Below, in pieces: positions 41,758 to 50,990 of a stretch of 64,000 nt of DNA. Location: contig CAWBUD010000002.1 in NCBI GenBank assembly GCA_963791945.1, positions 3,596,001-3,660,000 on the forward strand. The letters run 5' to 3'. This stretch comes from PALSA-1003 sp963791945 (lineage in GTDB: Bacteria; Pseudomonadota; Gammaproteobacteria; Burkholderiales; Casimicrobiaceae). The notes under the pieces are model-generated. The model saw nothing but the letters and a program-made list of their open reading frames with translations. It was not told where the DNA came from and did no database searches. Every line of letters begins with the position of its first letter. The stretch's first letter is position 1. The position numbers and the translations under genes are program-made.

Positions 41758-42866
41758 GTCTTGATCAGCTTGCGGTTGGACTGGACGTTCATCAGGATGC
41801 CCAGGCCCACGAACAGGCTCACGAGCGCCGTTCCGCCGTAGGAAACCAGCGGCAGCGGCACGCCGACGATGGGCAGGATGCCGCTCACCATGGCCATGTT
41901 GACGAACGCGTATGTGAAAAGCGTCAGCGTGATCGAGCCGGCGAGAAGGCGCGTGAACAGCGTCGAGGCGTTGGCGGTGATCACGAGCGCCCGGCCGATG
42001 AGCAGCAGGTAGAGCACGAGGAGCACGACCGCGCCGATCAGCCCGAACTCCTCGCCGAACACCGCGAAGATGAAGTCGGTGTGTCGTTCGGGAAGGAAGT
42101 CGAGATGCGCCTGCGTCCCGTTGAGCCAGCCCTTGCCGATCACGCCGCCGGAGCCCAGCGCGATCGACGCCTGCATGCTGTGGTAGCCGGCGCCGAGCGG
42201 GTCGCGGGCGGGATCGAGGAAGGTGAGGATGCGCGCCTGACGGTAGGCGTGCAGATGAGGCCACACCAGCGGCACGGCGAGGCCCGCGAGCGCGACGAGC
42301 CCGATGATGATCTTCCAGGACAGCCCCGCCAGGTAGAGCACGAAGAACCCCGACGCACCGATCATGAGCGCGGTCCCGAGATCGGGCTGCCGCTCGATCA
42401 GCCATACCGGAAGCGCGATCAGCGCCGCCGCGATGACGAAGTCGACCAGCCGCACGCGTCCTTCGCGCTTCTGGAAGTACCAGGCGAGCATCAGCGGCAG
42501 CGCGATCTTCATGAGCTCGGAGGGCTGGAAGCGCCCGACTCCGAGGTTGAGCCAGCGGCGCGCGCCGTTGACGATCGTGCCGCCGAGCGCAACGGCGACG
42601 AGCAACAGCACGGACGCGGCATAGAGCGGCAGCGCGGCACGCGCGAGCTGCTGCGGGGCGACGTTCGCGACGAGCCACATCAGCACCAGCGCAAGGCCCA
42701 GCGCACCGGCCTGGCTCACCACCCGCGAGACGTTCTGATCGGCCGCCGAGAACAGCGTCACCAGCCCTACGCAGACGATCGCCAGCGCTCCGGTCATCAG
42801 GAAGCTGTCGACCCGCCGGGAGAGGAGCTCCCCGAAGCGCGCGCAGAGAGCGAAGAAGCGCTGCAT
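41754..42866 (-). CDS. rodA: Peptidoglycan glycosyltransferase RodA (MrdB)
   Basis: 370 residues from ATG 42866. SEDS family with about ten membrane segments; conserved motifs include NGARRWLNLG, FQPSELMKIALPLMLAWYF, IERQPDLGTALM with the catalytic-type aspartate, FLPERHTDFIFAVFGEEFG and the end GVPLPLVSYGGTALVS. It polymerises glycan strands for cell elongation together with PBP2, encoded 175 bp upstream; it overlaps rlpA. Confidence 0.96.
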   Translation of the reverse strand: MQRFFALCARFGELLSRRVDSFLMTGALAIVCVGLVTLFSAADQNVSRVVSQAGALGLALVLMWLVANVAPQQLARAALPLYAASVLLLVAVALGGTIVNGARRWLNLGVGRFQPSELMKIALPLMLAWYFQKREGRVRLVDFVIAAALIALPVWLIERQPDLGTALMIGASGFFVLYLAGLSWKIIIGLVALAGLAVPLVWPHLHAYRQARILTFLDPARDPLGAGYHSMQASIALGSGGVIGKGWLNGTQAHLDFLPERHTDFIFAVFGEEFGLIGAVVLLVLYLLLIGRALVITANASTLFTRLLAGSITLTLFTYAFVNMAMVSGILPIVGVPLPLVSYGGTALVSLFVGLGILMNVQSNRKLIKT

Positions 42867-43041
42867 CAGTGTCCCGTCCCGTAAGTTCCGACGATAAAGG
42901 AGCGCGCGGAATCGGCCGCCAGGCAAGGCGCGAGACCGACAGCGTAGCTCGGGTTACGGTGAGGTCGAGCAACGCAGCATGGCGGCCACTCATTGGCAAC
43001 TGAGCGCCGCGAACTATCAAGCGAATTTACGGAACGGGACA

Positions 43042-45009
43042 CTAGTCGGACTCGTCGTCACCGATGCGCGAGACATCCGGCGCGCCTTCCTTGCCCGGCG
43101 CGCGGCCCAGGAGGTAGTAATCGAACACCGCGCGCGCGACCGGCGCCGCGGCTTGCGCGCCGAAGCCGCCGTTCTCGACCAGCACGGCGAGGGCGATGCG
43201 CGGGTGATCCGCCGGCGCATAGGCGATGTACCACGCGTGGTCGCGCAGCCGCTCGTCGACCTGGCCGGCATGGTACTTCTCGCCCTGCTTGATCGTGAAA
43301 AGCTGCGCGGTGCCGGTCTTGCCCGCGGAAACGTAACCCGCGCCGATGAAGGCACGAGCGCTCGTGCCCTCGCGCGCCACGCCGACCAGCGCGCTCTTGA
43401 GGAACGCCAGGTACTCGGGCTTGACGGCGACCGTGTGCGTCTCGCGCAGCTCGATCGCGCGCGTCTCTCCGGTCCGGACGTTCTCGATCGAGCGTACGAG
43501 ATGCGGCCAGAAGGCGTGCCCGTCGTTGGCGATCGTGGCGATCGCCACGGCCTGCTGCACCGGTGTGAACGCGTTGTAGCCTTGGCCGATGCCGGCCGAG
43601 ATCGAGTCCCCGAGGTACCACTTGCGATGCTCCTCGCGGTAGTTCGCGCCGGCGAAGCGTTTGCGCTTCCACTCCCGCGACGGCAGCACGCCTTTGAGCT
43701 CTCCTTCGATGTCGATGCCCGTCTCCTCGCCGAACCCGAACTGGGCGAGAAAATCGTGGGTAACGTCGATGTCGGTCTCGCCGGCGAGCATGTAGTAGTA
43801 GGTGTCGCACGAAACGACGATCGACTTCATCATGTCGACGTAGCCGTGACCGCCCGGCTTGTCGTCGCGGAACCGGTGCGCGCTGCCGGCGAGCTGATAG
43901 AACCCCGGGTCGAAGATCTGCTGAGTGGTCGTGCGCTTGCCCGAATTGAGCGCCGAAAGCGCGAGAAACGGCTTGATGGTCGACCCCGGTGGATACGCGC
44001 CGCGGAGCGGTCGGTTCAGCAGCGGCTTGTCGATGGAGGTGTTGAGCGCGTCCCAGTTGGCGGGGTCGATGCCTTCGACGAAGAGGTTCGGATCGAACCC
44101 CGGCTTGGAGACGAAGGCGAGCACTTCTCCGTTCGCGGGATCGATCGCCACCAGCGCCCCGCGATGCTCGCCGAACGCGGCTTCGGCCGCCTGCTGCAGC
44201 TTGATGTCGAGCGAGAGCTTCAGGTTGTTGCCGGAGATCGGCGGCGTGCGGGAAAGCGTGCGCACCGCGCGGCCCCCAGCGTCGACCTCGACCTCCTCGA
44301 CGCCGGTCGTGCCGTGGAGCTCACGCTCGTAGGAAAGCTCCAGCCCCACCTTGCCGATATAGTCCGAGCCCTTGTAGTTCGCGGTGTCGCCCCATTCGTC
44401 GATGCGCTCCACGTCCTTGTCGTTGATCCGGCCGATGTAGCCGATCACGTGCGAGGCGAGCGCTCCGAACGGATACTGGCGGAAGAGCCGCGCCTTGATC
44501 TCCACGCCGGGGAAACGGTAGCGGTTGACCGCGAAGCGCGCCACTTCCTCGTCGGAAAGCCGCGTGCGCAGCGGCAGGCTTTCGAAGTTCCGCGTCTCTT
44601 CCAGCAGACGCTTGAAGCGCTTCCGGTCGCGCGGCTGGACGTCGACCAGCGGCGCGAGCTCGTCGATGGTCGCGTCGAGATTCTTGATCCGCGACGGCGT
44701 CAGCTCCAGCGTGTACGCCGAATAGCTCTGCGCCAGCACGATGCCGTTGCGGTCGGTGATGACGCCGCGATTGGGCACGATCGGCACGATCGCGATCCGG
44801 TTGCTCTCGGCGAGCGTCTGGTAGTGCCGGTGCTGGTAGACCTGCAGGTAGACGAACCGCGCGAGGAGCCCGCCGAAGGCCAGCACGATCAGGGCGCCTG
44901 CGACGATGAGCCGGCGACGGAAGTGGAAAAGCTCGCGCTCGGGATTCTTGAGCTCCTGTACGCCCAGCGCGGAGAAGGAGCTCTGGCGGCGGGCGAAGAG
45001 GCGGCGCAT
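43042..45009 (-). CDS. mrdA: Penicillin-binding protein 2 (elongation transpeptidase)
   Basis: 655 residues, typical for PBP2. A short cytoplasmic part, one membrane segment (LIVAGALIVLAFGGLLARFVYL), the pedestal (IVPNRGVITDRNGIVLAQSY) and the transpeptidase domain with active-site serine in PPGSTIKPFLAL (STIK), the second motif near GDSISAGIGQG, and KTG in SAGKTGTAQLF. It cross-links lateral-wall peptidoglycan with RodA. One base separates it from mreD. The 175-bp gap to rodA contains a degenerate repeat but no terminator. Confidence 0.96.
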   Translation of the reverse strand: MRRLFARRQSSFSALGVQELKNPERELFHFRRRLIVAGALIVLAFGGLLARFVYLQVYQHRHYQTLAESNRIAIVPIVPNRGVITDRNGIVLAQSYSAYTLELTPSRIKNLDATIDELAPLVDVQPRDRKRFKRLLEETRNFESLPLRTRLSDEEVARFAVNRYRFPGVEIKARLFRQYPFGALASHVIGYIGRINDKDVERIDEWGDTANYKGSDYIGKVGLELSYERELHGTTGVEEVEVDAGGRAVRTLSRTPPISGNNLKLSLDIKLQQAAEAAFGEHRGALVAIDPANGEVLAFVSKPGFDPNLFVEGIDPANWDALNTSIDKPLLNRPLRGAYPPGSTIKPFLALSALNSGKRTTTQQIFDPGFYQLAGSAHRFRDDKPGGHGYVDMMKSIVVSCDTYYYMLAGETDIDVTHDFLAQFGFGEETGIDIEGELKGVLPSREWKRKRFAGANYREEHRKWYLGDSISAGIGQGYNAFTPVQQAVAIATIANDGHAFWPHLVRSIENVRTGETRAIELRETHTVAVKPEYLAFLKSALVGVAREGTSARAFIGAGYVSAGKTGTAQLFTIKQGEKYHAGQVDERLRDHAWYIAYAPADHPRIALAVLVENGGFGAQAAAPVARAVFDYYLLGRAPGKEGAPDVSRIGDDESD

Positions 45010-45010
45010 C

Positions 45011-45541
45011 TCAAGGCTCCTTCGACCGCCGCGGGCGCTGCCGCGATTGCAGCAGGACCGTCACGACGGGCCAGAGGAACGCGCCGACCAGCGGACCGAT
45101 GGCGTAGGTCCAGCGCGGCATCGGCGCGCCGCCGACCACGCGCACCAGCATCACGAGCCCGGTGCAGAAGAGCAGCAGCACCGCGACCTGCGCCGCCTGT
45201 TGCCACAGCGGGAAGCGCAGCACGCGGCGGCGGAAGTACTCGGCGGCATAGGCGAGCACCGCGTAGGCGAGGGCGTGCTGGCCGAAGACGGTGGCGTCGG
45301 CGACGTCCATCAGCAAGCCCAGACACCAGGCGATGCCCACGCTGATGAGCCGCGGCTCGCGAATGCACCAGTACAGGAGCACCAGCGCGAGGAAATCGGG
45401 CTTCAGCGCCTGCGCAAGGGCACTTGCCGGAACGATGTTGGCGAGCAGCCCCAGGAACAGCGTCAGCACGACGAACCACGGCTGGACCGGGAGCAGGATC
45501 TCCTCGGGTCGCGCGGGAGCGAAGGTGAAAAGCTGCCCCAT
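45011..45541 (-). CDS. mreD: Rod shape-determining protein MreD
   Basis: 176 residues with five to six membrane segments. LLPVQPWFVVLTLFLGLLANIVP near the start and RLISVGIAWCLGLLMDVADATVFGQHAL are family-typical. It bridges MreC and the RodA-PBP2 complex in the inner membrane. It lies between mreC (53 bp) and mrdA (1 bp). Confidence 0.93.
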   Translation of the reverse strand: MGQLFTFAPARPEEILLPVQPWFVVLTLFLGLLANIVPASALAQALKPDFLALVLLYWCIREPRLISVGIAWCLGLLMDVADATVFGQHALAYAVLAYAAEYFRRRVLRFPLWQQAAQVAVLLLFCTGLVMLVRVVGGAPMPRWTYAIGPLVGAFLWPVVTVLLQSRQRPRRSKEP

Positions 45542-45594
45542 GCGCTTTCAAGCTCCGAGCGAGCCTGCCCGATCGATGCGGAGCGCTGACGATC

Positions 45595-46512
45595 TCACGG
45601 CCGTCGTTTGCCCCGGCCCTTGCGCGGAGCGTCGGTTTCCGCGGGCTCCTCGGGACGGGGACGAGCCGTCGCAGCCGCCTGTCCGAGGATCAGCACCTGA
45701 GGACTCTTGTCGACCCCGGCGAGAGGCTTGCAGAGCACTCGCGCGAAAATCTGCCCCGTCTCGCGCTCGACCGACACCACCTGGGCGACGGCGAGCCCGG
45801 CCGGATACGTGCCGTCGATGCCGGATGTCACTAACCGGTCTCCTGCCTGAATCTCGGCGTTGGGCGACAGAAACCGCAGCTCGGGCAGTCGGCCTGTCCC
45901 CGCGCCGTACATCACGCTGCGCACGCCGCTGCGCTCGACCTTCACCGGGACGGCTTGATCCTTGTCGGTCACGAGCGTGACCTCGGCCATCGAAGGAAAG
46001 ACGCGCGTGACCTGACCGACCACGCCGGCCTCGTCGATCACCGCCTGTCCGAGCTGTACGCCTTCCGACTCCCCCTTGTCGACGAAAAGCTTCTGCGAGA
46101 ATGGATCGCGTCCGGAATAGACCACGTCGGCGGGCGTCGACGCGCCGGTGAAACGCACGCCGACGTTGATGAGCGAGCGCAGCCGCGCGTTCTCCTGCTC
46201 GAGGGTCTTGTAGCCCTGGATGGCGGGCGCTTCCGCGAGGAGTTGCTGCTTGAGCTCCCGATTGTCGACGGCGAGCGCCCGGTTCGATCCGAAATAGGTC
46301 GCGATGTACGCGAGCCCATCGGCGGGCAGCTGCAGCGCCCGCTGCATGGGGTAGAGCACGGCGCCGACGGCGTGCCGGACGTTCTCGAGATAGCGGTAGC
46401 GCGTGTCGGCGAACATCAGCGCCAGCGACACGAGCGCGAAGAACGTGAGGCGGGCGAGCGGCGAAGGTCCGCGATGGAAGAACGGCGGCGGCTCGACCGG
46501 GAAATGGCGCAT
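45595..46512 (-). CDS. mreC: Rod shape-determining protein MreC
   Basis: 305 residues: one N-terminal membrane segment (LTFFALVSLALMFADTRY), a coiled coil (ALAVDNRELKQQLLAEAPAI to ENARLRSLI) and two periplasmic beta-domains (DPFSQKLFVDKGESEGVQLG, QAGDRLVTSGIDGTYPAGLAV). It activates PBP2-RodA. The C-terminus has a basic Pro/Ala/Arg-rich tail (ARPRPEEPAETDAPRKGRGK). It follows mreB by 89 bp. Confidence 0.95.
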   Translation of the reverse strand: MRHFPVEPPPFFHRGPSPLARLTFFALVSLALMFADTRYRYLENVRHAVGAVLYPMQRALQLPADGLAYIATYFGSNRALAVDNRELKQQLLAEAPAIQGYKTLEQENARLRSLINVGVRFTGASTPADVVYSGRDPFSQKLFVDKGESEGVQLGQAVIDEAGVVGQVTRVFPSMAEVTLVTDKDQAVPVKVERSGVRSVMYGAGTGRLPELRFLSPNAEIQAGDRLVTSGIDGTYPAGLAVAQVVSVERETGQIFARVLCKPLAGVDKSPQVLILGQAAATARPRPEEPAETDAPRKGRGKRRP

Positions 46513-46601
46513 CGTTCATCGGGCCGGGTCCCGATTACCACCCGAGCGTCGGAAGCCGTGTCCGCGTCGCATCCCGGTAATCGGGCTCCGGCCGATCCGC
46601 C

Positions 46602-47645
46602 TCAATCCGAGGTGAAGATGGTGGAGAGTTTTTCCATGTTCTCGAGCGCCTTGCCGCAGCCGCGCACGACGCAGGTGAGCGGATCGTCGGCCACGATCAC
46701 CGGCAGGCCGGTTTCTTCCATTAATAGCCGGTCGACGTCGCGAAGCAAGGCGCCGCCGCCGGTGAGCACCATGCCGCGCTCGGCGATGTCGGCGCCGAGC
46801 TCCGGCGGCGTGCGCTCCAGCGCGCTCTTCACCGCCGAGACGATGCTGTTCAGCGGATCGGTGAGCGCTTCCAGGATCTCGTTCGACGACACCGTGAAGC
46901 TGCGCGGGATGCCTTCGGCGAGGTTGCGCCCCTTGACTTCCATCTCCTTCACTTCCGAGCCCGGAAAGGCCGAGCCGATGGTCTTCTTGATCTGCTCGGC
47001 CGTCGTTTCGCCGATCAGCATGCCGTAGTTGCGGCGAATGTAGTTGACGATCGCCTCGTCGAACTTGTCGCCGCCCACGCGCACACTGCCGGAATACACC
47101 ATGCCGCCGAGCGAGATCACGCCGACCTCCGTCGTCCCGCCGCCGATGTCGACCACCATCGAGCCGGTGGCCTCCGAGATCGGCAGATCCGCGCCGATCG
47201 CGGCGGCCATCGGCTCCTCGATCAAGTACACCTTCGAGGCGCCGGCGCCGAGCGCCGATTCGCGGATCGCCCGGCGCTCGACCTGCGTCGAGCCGCACGG
47301 CACGCAGATGATGATGCGCGGGCTCGGGCTGAAGAGCTTGGAATCGAGCACCTTCTTGATGAACTGCTTCAGCATCTGCTCGGTCACGGTGAAGTCGGCG
47401 ATCACGCCGTCCTTCATCGGCCGGATTGCGGTGATGTTGCCGGGGGTGCGTCCCAGCATCTGCTTCGCCGCGAGCCCCACTTCCTGGATCACGCGCTTGC
47501 CGTTCGGGCCGCCTTCCTGGCGGATCGACACGACCGAGGGCTCGTTCAACACGATGCCCTTGCCTCGGACGTAGATCAGGGTATTGGCCGTCCCCAGGTC
47601 GATCGCGAGATCGCTGGAGAAATAACCCTTGAAGAATTCGAGCAT
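46602..47645 (-). CDS. mreB: Actin-like rod shape-determining protein MreB
   Basis: 347 residues from ATG 47645. Actin fold with phosphate-1 IDLGTANTLIYV, phosphate-2 VVDIGGGTTEVGVISLGG and adenosine motif MVLTGGGALLRDVDRLL. It forms membrane-bound filaments that guide the elongasome. It is first of mreBCD-mrdA-rodA-rlpA and divergent from gatC across a 131-bp region, a common betaproteobacterial arrangement. Confidence 0.97.
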   Translation of the reverse strand: MLEFFKGYFSSDLAIDLGTANTLIYVRGKGIVLNEPSVVSIRQEGGPNGKRVIQEVGLAAKQMLGRTPGNITAIRPMKDGVIADFTVTEQMLKQFIKKVLDSKLFSPSPRIIICVPCGSTQVERRAIRESALGAGASKVYLIEEPMAAAIGADLPISEATGSMVVDIGGGTTEVGVISLGGMVYSGSVRVGGDKFDEAIVNYIRRNYGMLIGETTAEQIKKTIGSAFPGSEVKEMEVKGRNLAEGIPRSFTVSSNEILEALTDPLNSIVSAVKSALERTPPELGADIAERGMVLTGGGALLRDVDRLLMEETGLPVIVADDPLTCVVRGCGKALENMEKLSTIFTSD

Positions 47646-47776
47646 GGGGTCTGTCGTAACAACGCCCGAGCGGCTCGGTACCTCACCAAGCCGGCTCGGG
47701 CAATCCGAATATGATAACCTAATATGCTTCGCCTCCACACCGCTTCTCTCCGTAAAAGTCGTCTAAAGCGCCGAAA
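47646..47776. promoter_or_regulatory. Divergent mreB/gatC promoter region
   Basis: 131 bp between two divergent starts, with an AT-rich island at 47704-47730 that stands out from the GC-rich surroundings. TATGAT at 47710-47715 could serve as a -10 box towards gatC; a good -35 box is not visible for either direction. Confidence 0.35.
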
Positions 47777-48064
47777 ATGGCACTTTCCTCCGCCGACGTC
47801 CAGCGCCTCGCCCATCTCGCCCGGATCGAGATCACGCCCGAAGAGGCGACGGAAGTCCGCGGCAAGCTCGACGGTATCTTCGAGCTCATCGAGAAGATGC
47901 GCGCGGTCGATACCCGCGGGATCATGTCGATGGCGCACGCGCAGGAAGTCGTGCTGCCGCTGCGCGACGACGTCGTCACCGAAGAAGACCGGCGCGAGCT
48001 CTATCAGAGTGTGGCGCCGGCCGTGCAGAGCGGGCTCTATCTCGTTCCGAAGGTGGTCGAATAG
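47777..48064 (+). CDS. gatC: Asp-tRNA(Asn)/Glu-tRNA(Gln) amidotransferase subunit C
   Basis: 95 residues: SADVQRLAHLARIEITPEEA, VRGKLDGIFELIEKMRAVDT and LRDDVVTEEDRRELYQSVAP are the conserved GatC stretches. It stabilises the GatA-GatB complex that amidates misacylated tRNA. First gene of gatCAB, 5 bp before gatA. Confidence 0.95.
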   Translation: MALSSADVQRLAHLARIEITPEEATEVRGKLDGIFELIEKMRAVDTRGIMSMAHAQEVVLPLRDDVVTEEDRRELYQSVAPAVQSGLYLVPKVVE

Positions 48065-48069
48065 AGCGC

Positions 48070-49557
48070 GTGATCACCGGTACCATCGCCGAACTCGCGG
48101 AGGCGCTGGGTTCGAAGCGCCTTTCGAGCGTCGAGCTGACCACAGGTTTACTCGACCGGATCGAGGCGCTCGACCCGAAGCTCAACGCCTTCCTCGCTCG
48201 CGACCGCGAGCGCTCGCTCGCGGAAGCGAAAAGCGCCGACGCGCTTCGCGCCTCGGGCCGCGCGACACCGCTCACCGGGATTCCGGTCGCGCACAAGGAC
48301 GTGCTCATGACCGCGGGTTGGACGACGACCTGCGGCTCGCGCATGCTCGAGCATTTCGTCGCGCCCTACAGCGCGTTCGTCGTGGAACGGCTCGCCGAGG
48401 CCGGCATGGTGCTCGTCGGCAAGACCAACATGGACGAGTTCGCGATGGGCTCGTCGTCGGAGAGCTCGTACTTCGGCCCGGTCCGAAGCCCGTGGAACGT
48501 CGATTACGTGCCGGGCGGCAGCTCCGGCGGATCGGCCGCGGCCGTGGCGGCGCGGCTCGTTCCCGCGGCGACCGGCACCGACACGGGCGGCTCGATTCGC
48601 CAGCCCGCCGCGCTGTCCGGGGTCTGTGGTCTCAAGCCGACCTACGGCGTGTGCTCACGCTACGGGCTCGTCGCCTTCGCGTCCAGCCTCGACACCCCGG
48701 GTCCCCTGGCGCGGACCGCGGAGGACTGCGCGCTGCTGCTCAACTTCATGGCGGGACTCGATCCCCGGGATTCGACCAGCCTGGATCGCCCTCGCGAAGA
48801 TTACACGCGGCTTCTCGCCGCGCCCGCGGGCGCGAAGCCCCTCGCGGGATTGCGCGTCGGCATGCCGAGGGAGTACTTCGGCGCCGGCGTCGAGACCGAC
48901 GTCGCGCAGGCCGTTCAAGCCGCTGTGCGCGAGCTGGTCGCGCTCGGCGCGACCGCGGTAAGTGTGACGCTGCCCAATATCGAGCTCGCCGTGCCGGTCT
49001 ACTACGTCCTCGCGCCGGCGGAAGCTTCGTCGAATCTCGCGCGCTTCGATGGCGTGCGCTACGGCCATCGCGCCGCGAAGTACGACGATCTCACCGACAT
49101 GTACAAGAAGACCCGCGCGGAAGGCTTCGGCGCGGAAGTGAAGCGGCGCATCCTCGTCGGCACGTACGTGCTCTCCCATGGTTACTACGACGCGTACTAC
49201 CTGAAGGCGCAGCAGGTCCGGCGGCTGATCGCCGACGGATTCGAGCGCGCGTACGCGAAGTGCGACGTGATCGTCGGCCCGACGGCGCCGTCGGCGGCGT
49301 TTCCGATCGGCGCAAAGACCGGCGATCCGGTGCAGATGTATCTCAACGACATTTTCACCGTCGCCGGCAATCTGACCGGCGCGCCGGCGATATCGATTCC
49401 GTGCGGCTTCGACCGCAAGGGCCTGCCCATCGGCTTGCAGATTCAGGGCCAGGCTTTCACCGAGAGCGTCGTCCTCAACGTCGCGCATCGTTACCAGCAG
49501 GCGACCGACTGGCACAGGCGCGAGCCCGCCGACTTCGCGCTGGAGGCCGTGCGATGA
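48070..49557 (+). CDS. gatA: Asp-tRNA(Asn)/Glu-tRNA(Gln) amidotransferase subunit A
   Basis: 495 residues from GTG 48070, an amidase-signature protein that releases ammonia from glutamine. Catalytic Ser-cisSer-Lys: K76 in AHKDVLMTAG, cis-Ser in GGSSGGSAAAVAA and nucleophile in TGTDTGGSIRQPAA. The C-terminal end overlaps gatB by 4 bp (ATGA). Confidence 0.97.
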   Translation: MITGTIAELAEALGSKRLSSVELTTGLLDRIEALDPKLNAFLARDRERSLAEAKSADALRASGRATPLTGIPVAHKDVLMTAGWTTTCGSRMLEHFVAPYSAFVVERLAEAGMVLVGKTNMDEFAMGSSSESSYFGPVRSPWNVDYVPGGSSGGSAAAVAARLVPAATGTDTGGSIRQPAALSGVCGLKPTYGVCSRYGLVAFASSLDTPGPLARTAEDCALLLNFMAGLDPRDSTSLDRPREDYTRLLAAPAGAKPLAGLRVGMPREYFGAGVETDVAQAVQAAVRELVALGATAVSVTLPNIELAVPVYYVLAPAEASSNLARFDGVRYGHRAAKYDDLTDMYKKTRAEGFGAEVKRRILVGTYVLSHGYYDAYYLKAQQVRRLIADGFERAYAKCDVIVGPTAPSAAFPIGAKTGDPVQMYLNDIFTVAGNLTGAPAISIPCGFDRKGLPIGLQIQGQAFTESVVLNVAHRYQQATDWHRREPADFALEAVR

Positions 49558-50990
49558 GCTGGGAGTCGGTCATCGGCCTGGAGACCCATGCGCAGCTCTC
49601 GACGCGCTCGAAGATCTTCTCGGGCGCCTCGACGGGTTTCGGCGCGGCGCCCAACAGCCACGCCTCCGCCGTCGACATCGCGCTCCCGGGCGTGCTGCCG
49701 TCGATGAACCGGGGTGCGGTCGAGCGCGCGATCCGGTTCGGGCTCGCGGTCGGCGGGACGATCAACAGGCGCAGCGTCTTCGCGCGCAAGAATTACTTCT
49801 ATCCCGATCTCCCGAAGGGCTATCAGATCAGTCAATACGAGATTCCCGTCGTGCAAGGCGGCGAAGTCGCGATCCTTTCGCCCACGCGTGGCGAGATCAA
49901 GGTCCGGCTCACGCGCGCGCACCTGGAAGAGGACGCCGGGAAGAGCCTGCACGAGGATTTCCGGGGCATGACCGGCATCGATCTCAACCGCGCGGGCACG
50001 CCGCTGCTCGAGATCGTGTCGGAGCCCGACCTGCGCAGCGCCGAGGAAGCCGTCGCCTACGCCAAGACGCTGCACGGCCTCGTGCGCTGGATCGGCATCT
50101 GCGACGGCAATATGCAGGAGGGAAGCTTTCGCTGCGATGCCAACGTCTCGGTGCGCCGGACGGGCGACGCGAAGCTCGGCACGCGGTGCGAGATCAAGAA
50201 CGTCAACAGCTTCCGTTTCCTGCAGCACGCGATCGAGTTCGAAATCCGCCGCCAGATCGAGCTGATCCAGGACGGCGGCACCGTCGAGCAGGAGACGCGT
50301 TTGTACGATGCCGACCGCAACGAGACGCGGGCGATGCGCACCAAGGAAGACGCGCAGGATTACCGCTATTTCCCCGACCCGGACCTGCCGCCTCTCGCCA
50401 TCGACGAGGCCTGGATCGAGCGGGTGCGCGCCGAGCTGCCGGAGTTGCCGCAGACAAAGCGACAGCGCTACGTCAGTGTGTACTCGCTGACGCCTGTCGA
50501 CGCGATGAGTCTCACTGCTTTGCCCGCTCTCGCCGACATCTTCGAAGCGACGGTTCGCGCCGGAGCGGAAGCTAAGCTCGCCGCGAACTGGGTGCTCGGC
50601 GAATTCTCTGCCGCGGTCAACAAGGCGGAGATCGATCCTGCGCTCGCGCCGGTGTCGGGCGCGGACCTCGGCGCGCTGCTCGCGCGCGTCCAGGACAGCA
50701 CGATCTCCGGCAAGATCGCCAAGGACGTGTTCGAAGCGATGTGGGCCGGCGAAGGCAGCGCCGACGCGATCATCGAGAAGCGCGGACTCAAGCAGATCTC
50801 GGACGCCGGCGCGATCGAAAAGATCGTCGATGACGTGCTCGCCGCCAACGCCGCGACCGTCGCCGAATACAAGTCGGGGAAAGAGAAGGCGTTCAACGCG
50901 CTGGTCGGCAAGGTCATGCAGGCGACCAAGGGCAAGGCGAATCCCGCGCAGGTCAACGCGATCCTCAGGCGAAAACTCGTTGCTGGCTGA
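49554..50990 (+). CDS. gatB: Asp-tRNA(Asn)/Glu-tRNA(Gln) amidotransferase subunit B
   Basis: 478 residues: kinase-like cradle domain (GLETHAQLSTRSKIFSGAS, FYPDLPKGYQISQYEIPV, LEEDAGKSLHE, RAGTPLLEIVSEPD) and a C-terminal YqeY-like tRNA-binding region (ISGKIAKDVFEAMWAGEG to QVNAILRRKL). It phosphorylates the misacylated aminoacyl group before amidation. Last of gatCAB; its end overlaps the start of a DPBB lipoprotein gene. Confidence 0.97.
   Translation: MSWESVIGLETHAQLSTRSKIFSGASTGFGAAPNSHASAVDIALPGVLPSMNRGAVERAIRFGLAVGGTINRRSVFARKNYFYPDLPKGYQISQYEIPVVQGGEVAILSPTRGEIKVRLTRAHLEEDAGKSLHEDFRGMTGIDLNRAGTPLLEIVSEPDLRSAEEAVAYAKTLHGLVRWIGICDGNMQEGSFRCDANVSVRRTGDAKLGTRCEIKNVNSFRFLQHAIEFEIRRQIELIQDGGTVEQETRLYDADRNETRAMRTKEDAQDYRYFPDPDLPPLAIDEAWIERVRAELPELPQTKRQRYVSVYSLTPVDAMSLTALPALADIFEATVRAGAEAKLAANWVLGEFSAAVNKAEIDPALAPVSGADLGALLARVQDSTISGKIAKDVFEAMWAGEGSADAIIEKRGLKQISDAGAIEKIVDDVLAANAATVAEYKSGKEKAFNALVGKVMQATKGKANPAQVNAILRRKLVAG

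Noticed and set aside
42943..42970. GTAGCTCGGGTTACGG upstream of rodA as a further REP copy
   Set aside because: Only the first part resembles the family; the inverted half is missing. It is counted as degenerate and not listed.
42979..45345. Very long open frame on the plus strand opposite mrdA and mreD
   Set aside because: It mirrors the codons of the well-supported PBP2 and MreD genes, is Arg/Asp/Val-rich without motifs, and is the usual antisense artefact of high G+C DNA. The same holds for plus-strand frames at 6908-8794, 10297-11748, 36852-38039 and the minus-strand frame at 49491-51104.
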